From DASZHJ01 sp035517495 (GTDB taxonomy: Bacteria; Pseudomonadota; Alphaproteobacteria; ATCC43930; CGMCC-115725), in NCBI GenBank assembly GCA_035517495.1, contig DATIYT010000075.1, positions 124,001 through 188,000 of the forward strand: DNA of 64,000 bases, in the 5' to 3' direction. The notes below the pieces were generated by a model, which was not told the origin of the DNA, ran no database searches, and worked only from the letters and a program-made list of their open reading frames with translations. Of this stretch, positions 16,553-24,426 are shown piece after piece. Position numbers and translations under genes: made by a program. Numbering within the stretch: the stretch's first letter is position 1; each line of letters begins with the position of its first letter.

Positions 16553-16911
16553 CAGGCACTCCGCTTGCGTGATCGGACAGTCGCGGCGCGTGCCTCTGGC
16601 CGGCAGACCGGCGCACAGACGTCTGCACCCCGGCCGCAGCAGTTCTCGGTGAGGAAGCCAACGAGGCCGTTCATCGCACCGAAGTCGGCGGCATAGATGA
16701 GCTGGCGGCTAAGGCGTCGCTGCGTAATCATTCCCGCCCGGTGCAGATGCTGTACATGGAACGTCAGCGACGATGGCGGCATCCCAAGCCGCTCCGCAAT
16801 CACGCCAGCCGGGAGGCCTTCGGGCCCGCGCTCCACAAGCATCCGAAACAGCGCCAGACGCGTATCGTGGGCAAGCGCCGCAAGCGCTTGTACAGCTTGG
16901 CCATTGTTCAT
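16552..16911 (-). CDS. arsR: ArsR-family arsenic-responsive repressor
   Basis: 119-residue winged-helix repressor. The recognition helix region is AERLGMPPSSLTFHVQHL. A cysteine cluster lies at the C-terminus: C91, C92, C99 and C103 in ENCCGRGADVCAPVC, resembling the C-terminal As(III) site of Acidithiobacillus-type ArsR rather than the E. coli alpha-3 site. The start at 16911 is preferred because GGAG is correctly spaced; an ATG at 16926 would leave no ribosome-binding site and would abut the operator. As(III) binding should release the operators at 16927-16942 and 16976-16991. Confidence 0.94.
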   Translation of the reverse strand: MNNGQAVQALAALAHDTRLALFRMLVERGPEGLPAGVIAERLGMPPSSLTFHVQHLHRAGMITQRRLSRQLIYAADFGAMNGLVGFLTENCCGRGADVCAPVCRPEARAATVRSRKRSA

Positions 16912-16926
16912 CGCTTGCTCCGACAT

Positions 16927-16942
16927 TTCGAGTATAATCGAA
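16927..16942. promoter_or_regulatory. arsR: ArsR operator O1
   Basis: TTCGA-N6-TCGAA inverted repeat (TTCGAGTATAATCGAA). It covers the edge of the -10 hexamer and the likely transcription start, 16 bp before the arsR start codon, so bound repressor would block RNA polymerase. The role is inferred from position and symmetry. Confidence 0.75.
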
Positions 16943-16969
16943 TTTTATCAGGCGGAAATGCGCTGTCAA
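16942..16969 (-). promoter_or_regulatory. arsR: ars operon promoter
   Basis: On the minus strand a perfect TTGACA (-35) lies at 16964-16969 and TAAAAT (-10, five of six matches) at 16942-16947, with 16 bp between them. It reads into arsR-arsC-aqpS-arsM-MFS. It lies between the two TTCGA-N6-TCGAA operators. Confidence 0.7.
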
Positions 16970-16975
16970 CGATAT

Positions 16976-16991
16976 TTCGAGAAAGATCGAA
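16976..16991. promoter_or_regulatory. arsR: ArsR operator O2
   Basis: Second copy of TTCGA-N6-TCGAA (TTCGAGAAAGATCGAA), 49 bp centre to centre from O1 and just upstream of the -35 element. Identical half-sites in both copies suggest two repressor dimers flanking the promoter. Confidence 0.72.
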
Positions 16992-17128
16992 TCGATGTGG
17001 GCCTTGAAAAACGGCCGTGCTTGACGCTATTGGCGCCGGCGCCGCGTTTTCGCGATCTCACCGTGCGTCTTGGAAGAAAGCGAAGCAGGAGCTACGCGGC
17101 GCGGTGGTTGGCGCTTTACGCTCGACCC

Positions 17129-17923
17129 TCACCCCGCGCTCTGCCAGATATGTCCCAGAATTCGTTCGCGCATGGCGATGAAATCGGGGCTCGCCTTGAT
17201 CGCGCGAATGTCGTCACGCTCGGCCGTGACACGGGAAAACCCCACTTTGACCCGCTCCAGGATGCGGCCCGGCCGCGGCGAAATCACGACGACCTCGGTG
17301 CCGAGATAGACCGCCTCCTCGACGCTGTGCGTGATGAACACCACGGTCATATTGGTGCGCCGCCAGACCGCATGCAGCTCCTCCTGCATCTTTTCGCGAG
17401 TGAGCGCGTCGAGCGCGCCGAACGGCTCATCCATCAGCAGCACCTTGGGATCGTTGACCAGGGCGCGCACGATCGCCAGGCGCTGCTGCATTCCCCCGGA
17501 AAGCTGATAGGGATACCGGTCGTGGAAGTCCCACAGCGAGACGAGCTTGAGATAGTGCTCCACCGTTGCGCGCCGGTCGGCGCGCGCGATGCCCCGCACC
17601 ATGGGTCCAAACTCGGCGTTCTCCAGCACGGTCATCCAGGGAAAGAGAGCAGGCTGCTGGAAGACGACGCCGCGATCGGGACCCGGTCCCGTGATCGCCG
17701 TGCCGTTCAGGCGCACGCTACCCGTGGTCGGTCGGATGAACCCCGCAAGCGTCTGCAGCAGCGTGGTCTTGCCGCAACCGGAGGGGCCTACGATGCAGAC
17801 GAAATCTCCCTCCGCGAAGGCCAGGTCGATGCCGGCCAGCGCGCGCACCTGACCATCCCTAGTGGGATAGTCAACGGAGACCGAAGCGAACTCCACGAAC
17901 GCTGCCGAGGCTGAGCGGTTCAT
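17129..17923 (-). CDS. ABC transporter ATP-binding protein (taurine/nitrate/sulfonate type)
   Basis: 264 residues. Walker A GPSGCGKTT at about 46-54, Q-loop VFQQPALFPW, signature LSGGMQQR, Walker B VLLMDEPFGALD and switch histidine FITHSVEEA are all intact. The subgroup is that of TauB/SsuB/NrtD. The ATG at 17923 (MNRSASA) is preferred to an upstream frame start. It is the last gene of the importer unit, 204 bp after the binding-protein gene, with a repeat filling that gap, so it may be expressed at a different level. Confidence 0.93.
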   Translation of the reverse strand: MNRSASAAFVEFASVSVDYPTRDGQVRALAGIDLAFAEGDFVCIVGPSGCGKTTLLQTLAGFIRPTTGSVRLNGTAITGPGPDRGVVFQQPALFPWMTVLENAEFGPMVRGIARADRRATVEHYLKLVSLWDFHDRYPYQLSGGMQQRLAIVRALVNDPKVLLMDEPFGALDALTREKMQEELHAVWRRTNMTVVFITHSVEEAVYLGTEVVVISPRPGRILERVKVGFSRVTAERDDIRAIKASPDFIAMRERILGHIWQSAG

Positions 17924-17957
17924 CGTGAAGCCCGCGCCATCAAGAAGCCACGCGTAT

Positions 17958-18090
17958 TCGACCACGGAGGCACGGGAGGCACACGGCCCGAAGTCCCCGA
18001 GCCCTCGCGCGCACCCCTACTCTCGCCCAAACGACGCCCGAGAAGAACGACGTTCCTCAGTGTCCTCCGCGCCTCCGTGGTGTGTCGCTT
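17958..18090. repeat. Inverted-arm CACGGAGG repeat
   Basis: Left arm ACCACGGAGGCACGGGAGGC (17961-17980) and right arm CTCCGCGCCTCCGTGGT (about 18064-18081) are complementary. The repeat lies inside the importer operon between the binding-protein and ATPase genes and could form an mRNA hairpin there. Confidence 0.65.
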
Positions 18091-18127
18091 CGTGCGGCAA
18101 TGCTCGTTCGACCAAATCAATCCCGCG

Positions 18128-19189
18128 TTACGCCTTTGCCGCGCGCTGGAGGAAGGTTGTATTGGTTGCCTTCTCGAACGCTTCGACGCCGGGCGCCTCA
18201 CGAATGCTCTTCTGTACCACCAGGAAGTCGGCGGTGCTTTTGAGAACGTGAGCGAACTTGCCGGGCTTTCCGGGAGCACCCAACCAATCCGGCGAGAGTT
18301 GCCGCTCGAAGGTCACGAAGTCGTACTCGGCCATATCACGCTTGGCCACGTCCGGCGTGACGCCCGCCTCCTTGGCGACGATCGCAGCCGCGTCGTCGGG
18401 CTTGGTCTTGTACATCGTGAGAGCATTGCCATAGGCGTGAAGGAACCCGGTCACCGCGTCCGGATAGGCCTCGCTGAAGGCCGTTCGCGCGACTATCAGA
18501 TCGGCGATGACGTAACCGGCAGCGTCCAGCTTTTGCGACGTCGGGAAGGCCACGCCCCCGGCCTCCAGCATCTTCGACTTGGCGGGGCTCCAGACGTATG
18601 CGGCATCGATGTCGCCGCGCGTCCAGGCCGCCACTTCGGCATCCGGTTTGAGATCGAGTACGGTTACGTCCTTCTCGGTAAGCCCGTTGGTCTTGAGGAA
18701 GCCCAACAGTCGGAAATGCGAGGTCGAGCCGAAGGGCGTGGCCACCTTTTTCCCCTTGAAGTCGGCAGGGCTCTTGATGTTCGCGGCGGCGCGAACGACC
18801 ATATCCTCCGCCGGTCCGATATTGTCGACCATGCCGATCAACTGATAGGGAATGCGCTGGCTGATGCCGGCGGCGGTCGGCGATGAACCGATCGCAAGAC
18901 CGATATCGATTGATTGCGCCGCCATTGCCGTGTTGATCTCGGCGCCGCTGCCGACCTCGCTCCAGCCGATCTTTGCGCCCGCCATCTGCTCGAACCAACC
19001 CTGGCCTTTGGCGATCATGGTCGGTTTGGTTTCGACGAAGAAGGCGACTCGCACGCTGTCCGGCGCCTTGCCGGCGGCAAAAAGAGAACGCGTCGGAAGC
19101 CCGGACACGAGAGCGGCGCCCGACAGCGTCGCAATTTTCATGAATCCGCGCCGATTGATCGCTCCCGAAGGAACCTGCTCGCTTGCCAT
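18128..19189 (-). CDS. ABC transporter substrate-binding protein (TauA/SsuA/NMT1-like)
   Basis: 353 residues. The N-terminus NRRGFMKIATLSGAALVSGL is a twin-arginine-like signal, followed by the mature domain starting about SVRVAFFVETKPTMIAKGQG. Landmarks are IGLAIGSSPTAAGI, VATPFGSTSHFRLLGFL and AAWTRGDIDAAYVWSPA, as in taurine, sulfonate and nitrate binding proteins. GAGGAGG precedes the ATG. It would capture a small organic anion or amine in the periplasm and pass it to the two permeases upstream. The ligand is unknown. Confidence 0.9.
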   Translation of the reverse strand: MASEQVPSGAINRRGFMKIATLSGAALVSGLPTRSLFAAGKAPDSVRVAFFVETKPTMIAKGQGWFEQMAGAKIGWSEVGSGAEINTAMAAQSIDIGLAIGSSPTAAGISQRIPYQLIGMVDNIGPAEDMVVRAAANIKSPADFKGKKVATPFGSTSHFRLLGFLKTNGLTEKDVTVLDLKPDAEVAAWTRGDIDAAYVWSPAKSKMLEAGGVAFPTSQKLDAAGYVIADLIVARTAFSEAYPDAVTGFLHAYGNALTMYKTKPDDAAAIVAKEAGVTPDVAKRDMAEYDFVTFERQLSPDWLGAPGKPGKFAHVLKSTADFLVVQKSIREAPGVEAFEKATNTTFLQRAAKA

Positions 19190-19257
19190 GACACCCTCCT
19201 CTTTTCATGTTGACGGAAGAAGTCGTGCGCCATTCTGGCGCCTCGATCCGATGCTTG

Positions 19258-20067
19258 CTAGTCCTTGCCACTCCAGTGAACAACACGATGCTCGACCAGA
19301 AGCAGCAGCCGGTCGAGCCCCAAGCCGACGATCCCGATGAACAGAATCCCGACGAAGACGTAGTCGGAGCGCAGAAATCGCCCGGCATCGAGGATCATCC
19401 AGCCGATGCCGGTGCTGCCGGAGATGATCTCGGCCGCGATCAAGGTCGCGTAGACGACGCCGATCGCGAGCCTGGCGCCGGTGAAGATTTCGTGCAGCGC
19501 CGAGGGAAACACCACATACCGGAAAATCTGCCACTCGGTGGCGCCCAGCGAGCGCGCCGCCTGAATGCGCTGCACGGACACGTTTCTGACGCCGTCCATG
19601 GCGGCAATCGCCGAAACCGGTAGGGCCGTGAGGAACAGCAGCACGATCTGCGCGGTCTCGCCGATCCCGAACCACACGATCAACAGCACGAGATAGGCGA
19701 GCTGCGGCAGCGGGCGGAAGAATTCGACCAGCGGACTGAAGATCGCCTCGATCTTGCGATTGACGCCCATGCCAAGGCCGAGCAGCGTGCCGACGAGACT
19801 GCCCGTGAGGAACCCGGCCAAAACCCGCTCGAGGCTCCATCCCGCATGCTCCCAGATGCTGCGGTTGCGGTAGCCGTTCTCCAGCAGATCGAGGAAGCCG
19901 GCCCAGAGCAGGCCAGGGCCGGGCAAAAACAGATCGTCAACGAGGCCGAGCGATGTCGCGGCGATCCAGGCCAGCAACAGCACGAGGAGGCTCGCACCGG
20001 TGATCGCGGCGGTGACGCGGGGTCGTAACGGCGTTCCTTCGAGAGCCACCGAACTATTCCACGCCAC
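19258..20067 (-). CDS. ABC transporter permease (SsuC/TauC-like), second
   Basis: 269 residues, five to six membrane helices, with the permease EAA-loop seen in IQAARSLGATEWQIFRYVVF. It starts with GTG inside the end of the previous permease gene (14-bp overlap). With the other permease it probably forms a heterodimeric channel. Confidence 0.92.
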   Translation of the reverse strand: MAWNSSVALEGTPLRPRVTAAITGASLLVLLLAWIAATSLGLVDDLFLPGPGLLWAGFLDLLENGYRNRSIWEHAGWSLERVLAGFLTGSLVGTLLGLGMGVNRKIEAIFSPLVEFFRPLPQLAYLVLLIVWFGIGETAQIVLLFLTALPVSAIAAMDGVRNVSVQRIQAARSLGATEWQIFRYVVFPSALHEIFTGARLAIGVVYATLIAAEIISGSTGIGWMILDAGRFLRSDYVFVGILFIGIVGLGLDRLLLLVEHRVVHWSGKD

Positions 20068-20893
20068 GCCAGTGGACCAAGCTCCGGTCCACCAGAAGCA
20101 CGAGCTTGTTGAGCGCCATCCCGATCACGCCAAGGATGATGATGCCGATGATGATGACGTCGTTGCGCAGGAACCGGCTCGCCGAGAAAACCATCCAGCC
20201 GAGACCGTCGGTTGCGGCCATCAACTCGGCCGCGACGACAGTCGAGAAGGCGGTTGCAAGCGCAATTCGCGCACCGGTGAAGATCATTGGCAAGGCTGAG
20301 GGCAGAATGACGTGCAGAAAGATGCGCCAGTCCGATGCGCCGAGCGATCGCGCGGATTGGATGCGCTGCAGCTTGGTGCTCCAGACCCCGGCCATCGCGC
20401 TCGATGCGACAATCGGAAACGCCGTCAGATAGAGCAGCATTATCTTCGAGGTGTCGCCGATGCCGAGCCACAGGATCAGCAGGATGAGGTAGGAGAGCGG
20501 CGGCAGTGGCCGCATGAACTGCACAATATAGTTGCAAGCGGCGCGAACGCCGTTGCTGTAACCCATGGCGAGGCCAAGCGGCACGCCCGTTGCGCATGCG
20601 AGAACAAATCCCGCGCCGCAACGCCACAGCGTCGCCGCGGCGTTCTGCCACAGCGTCGTCTCTCGATACCCGTGCAGCAGGAGATCGACGAAACTGGTGG
20701 CGACCTCACCGGGCCCGGGCAATAACACTTCGGGCACCAGCGCGAACGCGGTGACCACATACCAAATCGCCAAGACCGCGAGTACCGAGAGCACGCTTAG
20801 CAAGCGCAGGTCACCGACAGCTCGGGCAAGCCGCCGCGCCAGCGGCGCCGCAAGCTTCGCCTGGCGCTCGGTCGAAATTCCCTCGGCTTCCAT
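20054..20893 (-). CDS. ABC transporter permease (SsuC/TauC-like), first
   Basis: 279 residues with a short charged N-terminus and then membrane helices starting at LLSVLSVLAVLAIWYVV. The cytoplasmic loop IQSARSLGASDWRIFLHVIL contacts the ATPase. GGGGATG lies before the ATG. It is the first gene of the importer unit and is divergent from the dioxygenase at 21150; the 256 bp between them should hold both promoters. Two different permeases, rather than one, set this system apart from simple tauABC operons. Confidence 0.92.
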   Translation of the reverse strand: MEAEGISTERQAKLAAPLARRLARAVGDLRLLSVLSVLAVLAIWYVVTAFALVPEVLLPGPGEVATSFVDLLLHGYRETTLWQNAAATLWRCGAGFVLACATGVPLGLAMGYSNGVRAACNYIVQFMRPLPPLSYLILLILWLGIGDTSKIMLLYLTAFPIVASSAMAGVWSTKLQRIQSARSLGASDWRIFLHVILPSALPMIFTGARIALATAFSTVVAAELMAATDGLGWMVFSASRFLRNDVIIIGIIILGVIGMALNKLVLLVDRSLVHWRGVE

Positions 20894-21149
20894 GACATCC
20901 CCGCCTAGCTTGCACTTCCATGATACCGGTCAGAACTCCGGAGGAGTCAAGGCGCGCACCCGCATGCATCCCGATACGGAACGCGGCCAATTCCGTTGTC
21001 TGCCCATGGGTCCGCGCTCGCAGCCTGCGGCACCCCTTGGCGAGATCTTCGATCGCCCTGCGGCGGAACAACCGGGACGTAGACGTTCGCCGCGGATAAA
21101 ATAGTATAGACCCGGCGTTAGCGGACTGGTTGGTCGAGGAGGAAATGCC

Positions 21150-22052
21150 ATGATGCCCGAGCAAATCCGACGACACCGGACAAATGTGCTAAGCGAGGCG
21201 CAGCGCGAGCAGTATTTTCGCGACGGCTTTCTAATCCTGCAGAACTACGTGCCGCCGGCCTGGATCGCACGGTTGCAGGCGGCGTTGGCGGACCTGCTGG
21301 AACGGAGCCGTAGCGTCAGCAAGACCGATGACGTGTTCGTTCTGGAGGAAGGACATTCAGCCGCCACCCCGCGTCTGCACCGCGTCACGAGTCCGCAAGA
21401 CCGCCATCCCTTCTTTTGGGAATTCTTCGCCGATCCCGTCATGACTGATCTTGCCGCCGACGTCGTCGGGCCGGACGTGAAATTCCATCACGCCAAGCTC
21501 AACGTAAAGTCGGAGATGGGTACGCGCGGCTTCAAGTGGCACCAGGACATCCAAGCCTGGCCCCACACGGACTATTCGCCGGTCACGATCGGCGTCTACA
21601 TCAACGGCTGCGAGGCGAGTCAGGGGCCGATCAGCTTCATGCGTGGCACGCACGAGGGACCGTTGTTCAGCCTGTACGATGCCGACGGTAATTTCGTCAT
21701 CCGCGTTTCCGACAAAGACGTGGCCACGTTGCAGGATAGGGAAGTCGTTCCGGCCGTTGGCGGGCCGGGGACGACCACGCTGCTCAATTGCCGCACGGTG
21801 CATGGTTCGGCGGAGAACCGCTCCACCAAGGCGCGACCGCTACTGCTACCGGTCTATTCCTCCGCGGATTCCTTTCCCTACACGGCCAATCCGATCCCCA
21901 GCCCACATTCGGGCGATATCGTGCGCGGAAAGCCGGCGCGATGGGCAAGCTTCGATACTCGGCCGTGCGAGGTGCCGCCGGATTTCCGCGCGGGCTATCA
22001 GCCGCCCTGGGCGCGCCAAAAAGACGAGGAAGGCCGAGCATCCAAGTATTGA
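21150..22052 (+). CDS. Phytanoyl-CoA dioxygenase (PhyH) family oxygenase
   Basis: 300 residues. Fe(II)/2-oxoglutarate oxygenase: metal ligands H131 and D133 in KWHQDIQAW, distal H218 in TVHGSAENRS, and a following arginine for 2-oxoglutarate. PhyH relatives hydroxylate acyl-CoAs, ectoine, small amino acids and phosphonates. GAGGAGG precedes the ATG. The gene is divergent from a taurine/sulfonate-type importer and is followed by a methyltransferase, so the imported compound may be its substrate; this is inference. Confidence 0.9.
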   Translation: MMPEQIRRHRTNVLSEAQREQYFRDGFLILQNYVPPAWIARLQAALADLLERSRSVSKTDDVFVLEEGHSAATPRLHRVTSPQDRHPFFWEFFADPVMTDLAADVVGPDVKFHHAKLNVKSEMGTRGFKWHQDIQAWPHTDYSPVTIGVYINGCEASQGPISFMRGTHEGPLFSLYDADGNFVIRVSDKDVATLQDREVVPAVGGPGTTTLLNCRTVHGSAENRSTKARPLLLPVYSSADSFPYTANPIPSPHSGDIVRGKPARWASFDTRPCEVPPDFRAGYQPPWARQKDEEGRASKY

Positions 22053-22214
22053 CGCTCGATCTCGCGGTTGCCGGCGGCAGTCGTGCCCTGGCGGCACACA
22101 GGGGTCGCGTCGTCAAAGGGTACGGCGGGACAAACGTGGGACGGGCTCGTTTGGCACGCAGGGAGCCCGCAGACGCTTCAACCCCTATGGTTCCAACATC
22201 GGCCTCGGACGAGC

Positions 22215-22958
22215 ATGACGACGAATTACGATCCCATCGCGGAGCAATACAAACGCTCGAAGCAGCAGCCCTGGCGCGCCCATGTCGAAGCTTTCACGCT
22301 GATGAAGCTGATCGGCGATCCAACCGGCAAGACCGTGATCGACATCGCCTGCGGGGAAGGATTCTACACCCGGATGATCCGCCAACGGGGCGCGGCGAAG
22401 GTCACCGGCGTCGACCTGTCCGAGAAGATGATCGGGCTCGCCCGGGCCGGCGAAACGCAGCAGCGGCTGGGGATCGAATATATCGTCGGGGACGGGAGGG
22501 ACATCGGCGTCGCGGCGGACTACGATCTCGCGGTCGCGGCATATTTTCTGAACTACGCGCACGACCGCACGGAGCTGAATGCGATGTGCCGCGGGATCGC
22601 GCGTTGTCTGAAGCCGGGCGGACGGTTCGTGACGGTGAACAGCAATCCAGCATGTGCCTTTTCCTCGGCGCCGTCCTACCGCAAATATGGATTCGAAACA
22701 TCCGTCGTCGGCCCATTTCGCGAAGGAGCACCGGTGACCTGGACGTTCTATTTGGAGGACGGCCCTTTCAATATCGAGAACTACTTTCACAACGTCGCCA
22801 TTCATGAGGAGGCGTTGCACACCGCCGGATTCCGCGATATCCGCTGGCATCAGCCAATGCTGTCACCGGAGGGGCTTTCGGCCTTTGGACGTGATTACTG
22901 GTCGACCCTGTTGGATCGCCCGCCGGTGACTTTTATCGAGTGTTTCCTGGCGAGCTGA
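22215..22958 (+). CDS. SAM-dependent class I methyltransferase
   Basis: 247 residues. SAM motif I is VIDIACGEGFYTRMI, motif II VTGVDLSEKMIGLAR, and motif IV YDLAVAAYFLNYAHDR. The start MTTNYDPIAEQYKRSK is typical of methyltransferase family 11/25 members; a longer frame upstream is not family-like. It lies 162 bp after the PhyH gene. The methyl acceptor is unknown. Confidence 0.88.
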   Translation: MTTNYDPIAEQYKRSKQQPWRAHVEAFTLMKLIGDPTGKTVIDIACGEGFYTRMIRQRGAAKVTGVDLSEKMIGLARAGETQQRLGIEYIVGDGRDIGVAADYDLAVAAYFLNYAHDRTELNAMCRGIARCLKPGGRFVTVNSNPACAFSSAPSYRKYGFETSVVGPFREGAPVTWTFYLEDGPFNIENYFHNVAIHEEALHTAGFRDIRWHQPMLSPEGLSAFGRDYWSTLLDRPPVTFIECFLAS

Positions 22959-23068
22959 TGACTAAAGCAACGGCAAGCCTCTCCAGATGCTCAAAGGTGG
23001 GAGGACTCGGCGGGCAAGGGCTGCTGTCGTCAGCTCGAACCGCGTCACTCGAATGAAGGGGCGGAAAT

Positions 23069-24379
23069 ATGTCCACGGGCACGCGGCCTGAAGCGCGGGA
23101 AGGTTATTTTCCGCGCTGGAAGCTGAAGGCAACCGGCGTGATCATGCCGGAGGAACGCCTGCCGTGGGGCCAGACGATCATTTCGGGCATGCAGCATGGC
23201 GTCGCGATGGCGGGAGGAACGATCATCGCGCCGCTCATCATGGGATTCGATCCCAACCGGGCGCTGCTCTTTTCGGGCGTCGGCACTCTGATCTTCTTTG
23301 TCGTTGTCGCGGGGCGGGTACCCAGCTACTTGGGATCGAGCTTCTCGTTCGTTGCCGCCGTGATCGCCGCAAGCGGCTATTCCGGCCACGGACTGAATCC
23401 GAACCTCGATGTGGCACTGGGCGGCATCATTGCGGCGGGCGTGCTGTACGGCATCATCGCCTTGATCGTCATGCAATCGGGCGTCGGCTGGGTTGAACGA
23501 TTGATGCCTCCCGTTGTGACCGGCGCGGTCGTCGCAGTCATCGGTCTCAATCTCGCACCGGTGGCGGTCAAGTCCGTGAGCGGTAGTCAATTCAATACCT
23601 GGATTGGGCTGCTTACGGTCCTGACCATCGCGCTGGTCGCCGTCGCGGCACCGGGACTGTGGCGCAGATTGCCGATCGTTTTAGGGGCTATCGCCGGCTA
23701 TCTTCTGTATCTACTGCTCGCAAACGGATTCGGATTCGGAAAGCCCATCGATTTTACCGCGTTGGCCGCCGCGCCCTGGATCGGCTTGCCGAAATTCACC
23801 AGTCCGAGCTTTCACTCCGATGCCATGTTCTTGATCGCGCCCGTCGCGATCATTCTCGTCGCCGAGAACCTTGGCCATATCAAAGCCATTGGCGCGATCA
23901 CCGGCAGAAGCCTCGACAGCTTCCTGGGCCGTGCATTTTTGGGAGACAGCCTGGCCACGATTGTTTCCGCCTTCGGCGGCGGCACCGGCGTGACCACTTA
24001 CGCCGAGAATATCGGTGTGATGGCAGCCACGAAGGTCTACTCCACTCTCGTATTTGTCGTCGCCGCCGTCGTTTCCATCCTGCTGGGCTTCTCGCCGAAA
24101 TTCGGCGCTCTCATTCTCTCGATACCGGACCCCGTCATTGGTGGCTTGTCGATCGTGCTCTTTGGCCTGATAGCCGCCATGGCAGGCCGGATTTGGGTAG
24201 AGAACAAGGTGGATTTCTCCAACCCGCGAAATCTGATCACCGTCGCAGCCGCGCTCACGGCGGGGGCCGGCGATCTCACGCTCAAGTTCGGCGCTTTCAC
24301 GATGGGAGGGATTGGCACCGCGACCTTCGGCGCCATCATCTTCTATCAAATTCTCGCGTGGCACGGCGCTGAACAATAA
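23069..24379 (+). CDS. NCS2 uracil/xanthine permease (RutG-like)
   Basis: 436 residues, about 12-14 membrane helices. Family marks are QTIISGMQHGVAMAGGTIIA near the N-terminus, the half-helix FVAENLGHIKAIG-type segment (VAENLGHIKAIG) and the substrate-binding GGGTGVTTYAENIGVMA. It should import a nucleobase such as uracil with protons. AAGGGGCGG precedes the ATG. Neighbours give no purine or pyrimidine pathway, so the base is not fixed. Confidence 0.93.
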   Translation: MSTGTRPEAREGYFPRWKLKATGVIMPEERLPWGQTIISGMQHGVAMAGGTIIAPLIMGFDPNRALLFSGVGTLIFFVVVAGRVPSYLGSSFSFVAAVIAASGYSGHGLNPNLDVALGGIIAAGVLYGIIALIVMQSGVGWVERLMPPVVTGAVVAVIGLNLAPVAVKSVSGSQFNTWIGLLTVLTIALVAVAAPGLWRRLPIVLGAIAGYLLYLLLANGFGFGKPIDFTALAAAPWIGLPKFTSPSFHSDAMFLIAPVAIILVAENLGHIKAIGAITGRSLDSFLGRAFLGDSLATIVSAFGGGTGVTTYAENIGVMAATKVYSTLVFVVAAVVSILLGFSPKFGALILSIPDPVIGGLSIVLFGLIAAMAGRIWVENKVDFSNPRNLITVAAALTAGAGDLTLKFGAFTMGGIGTATFGAIIFYQILAWHGAEQ

Positions 24380-24426
24380 GGTGCTCGCCCCGGCTAAAGC
24401 GTCCGAACGGGCGTGGTCCATCACCG

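Noticed and set aside
16911..16926. Upstream ATG at 16926 as the arsR start
   Set aside because: It would have no ribosome-binding site and would directly touch operator O1; the ATG at 16911 has GGAG at correct spacing.
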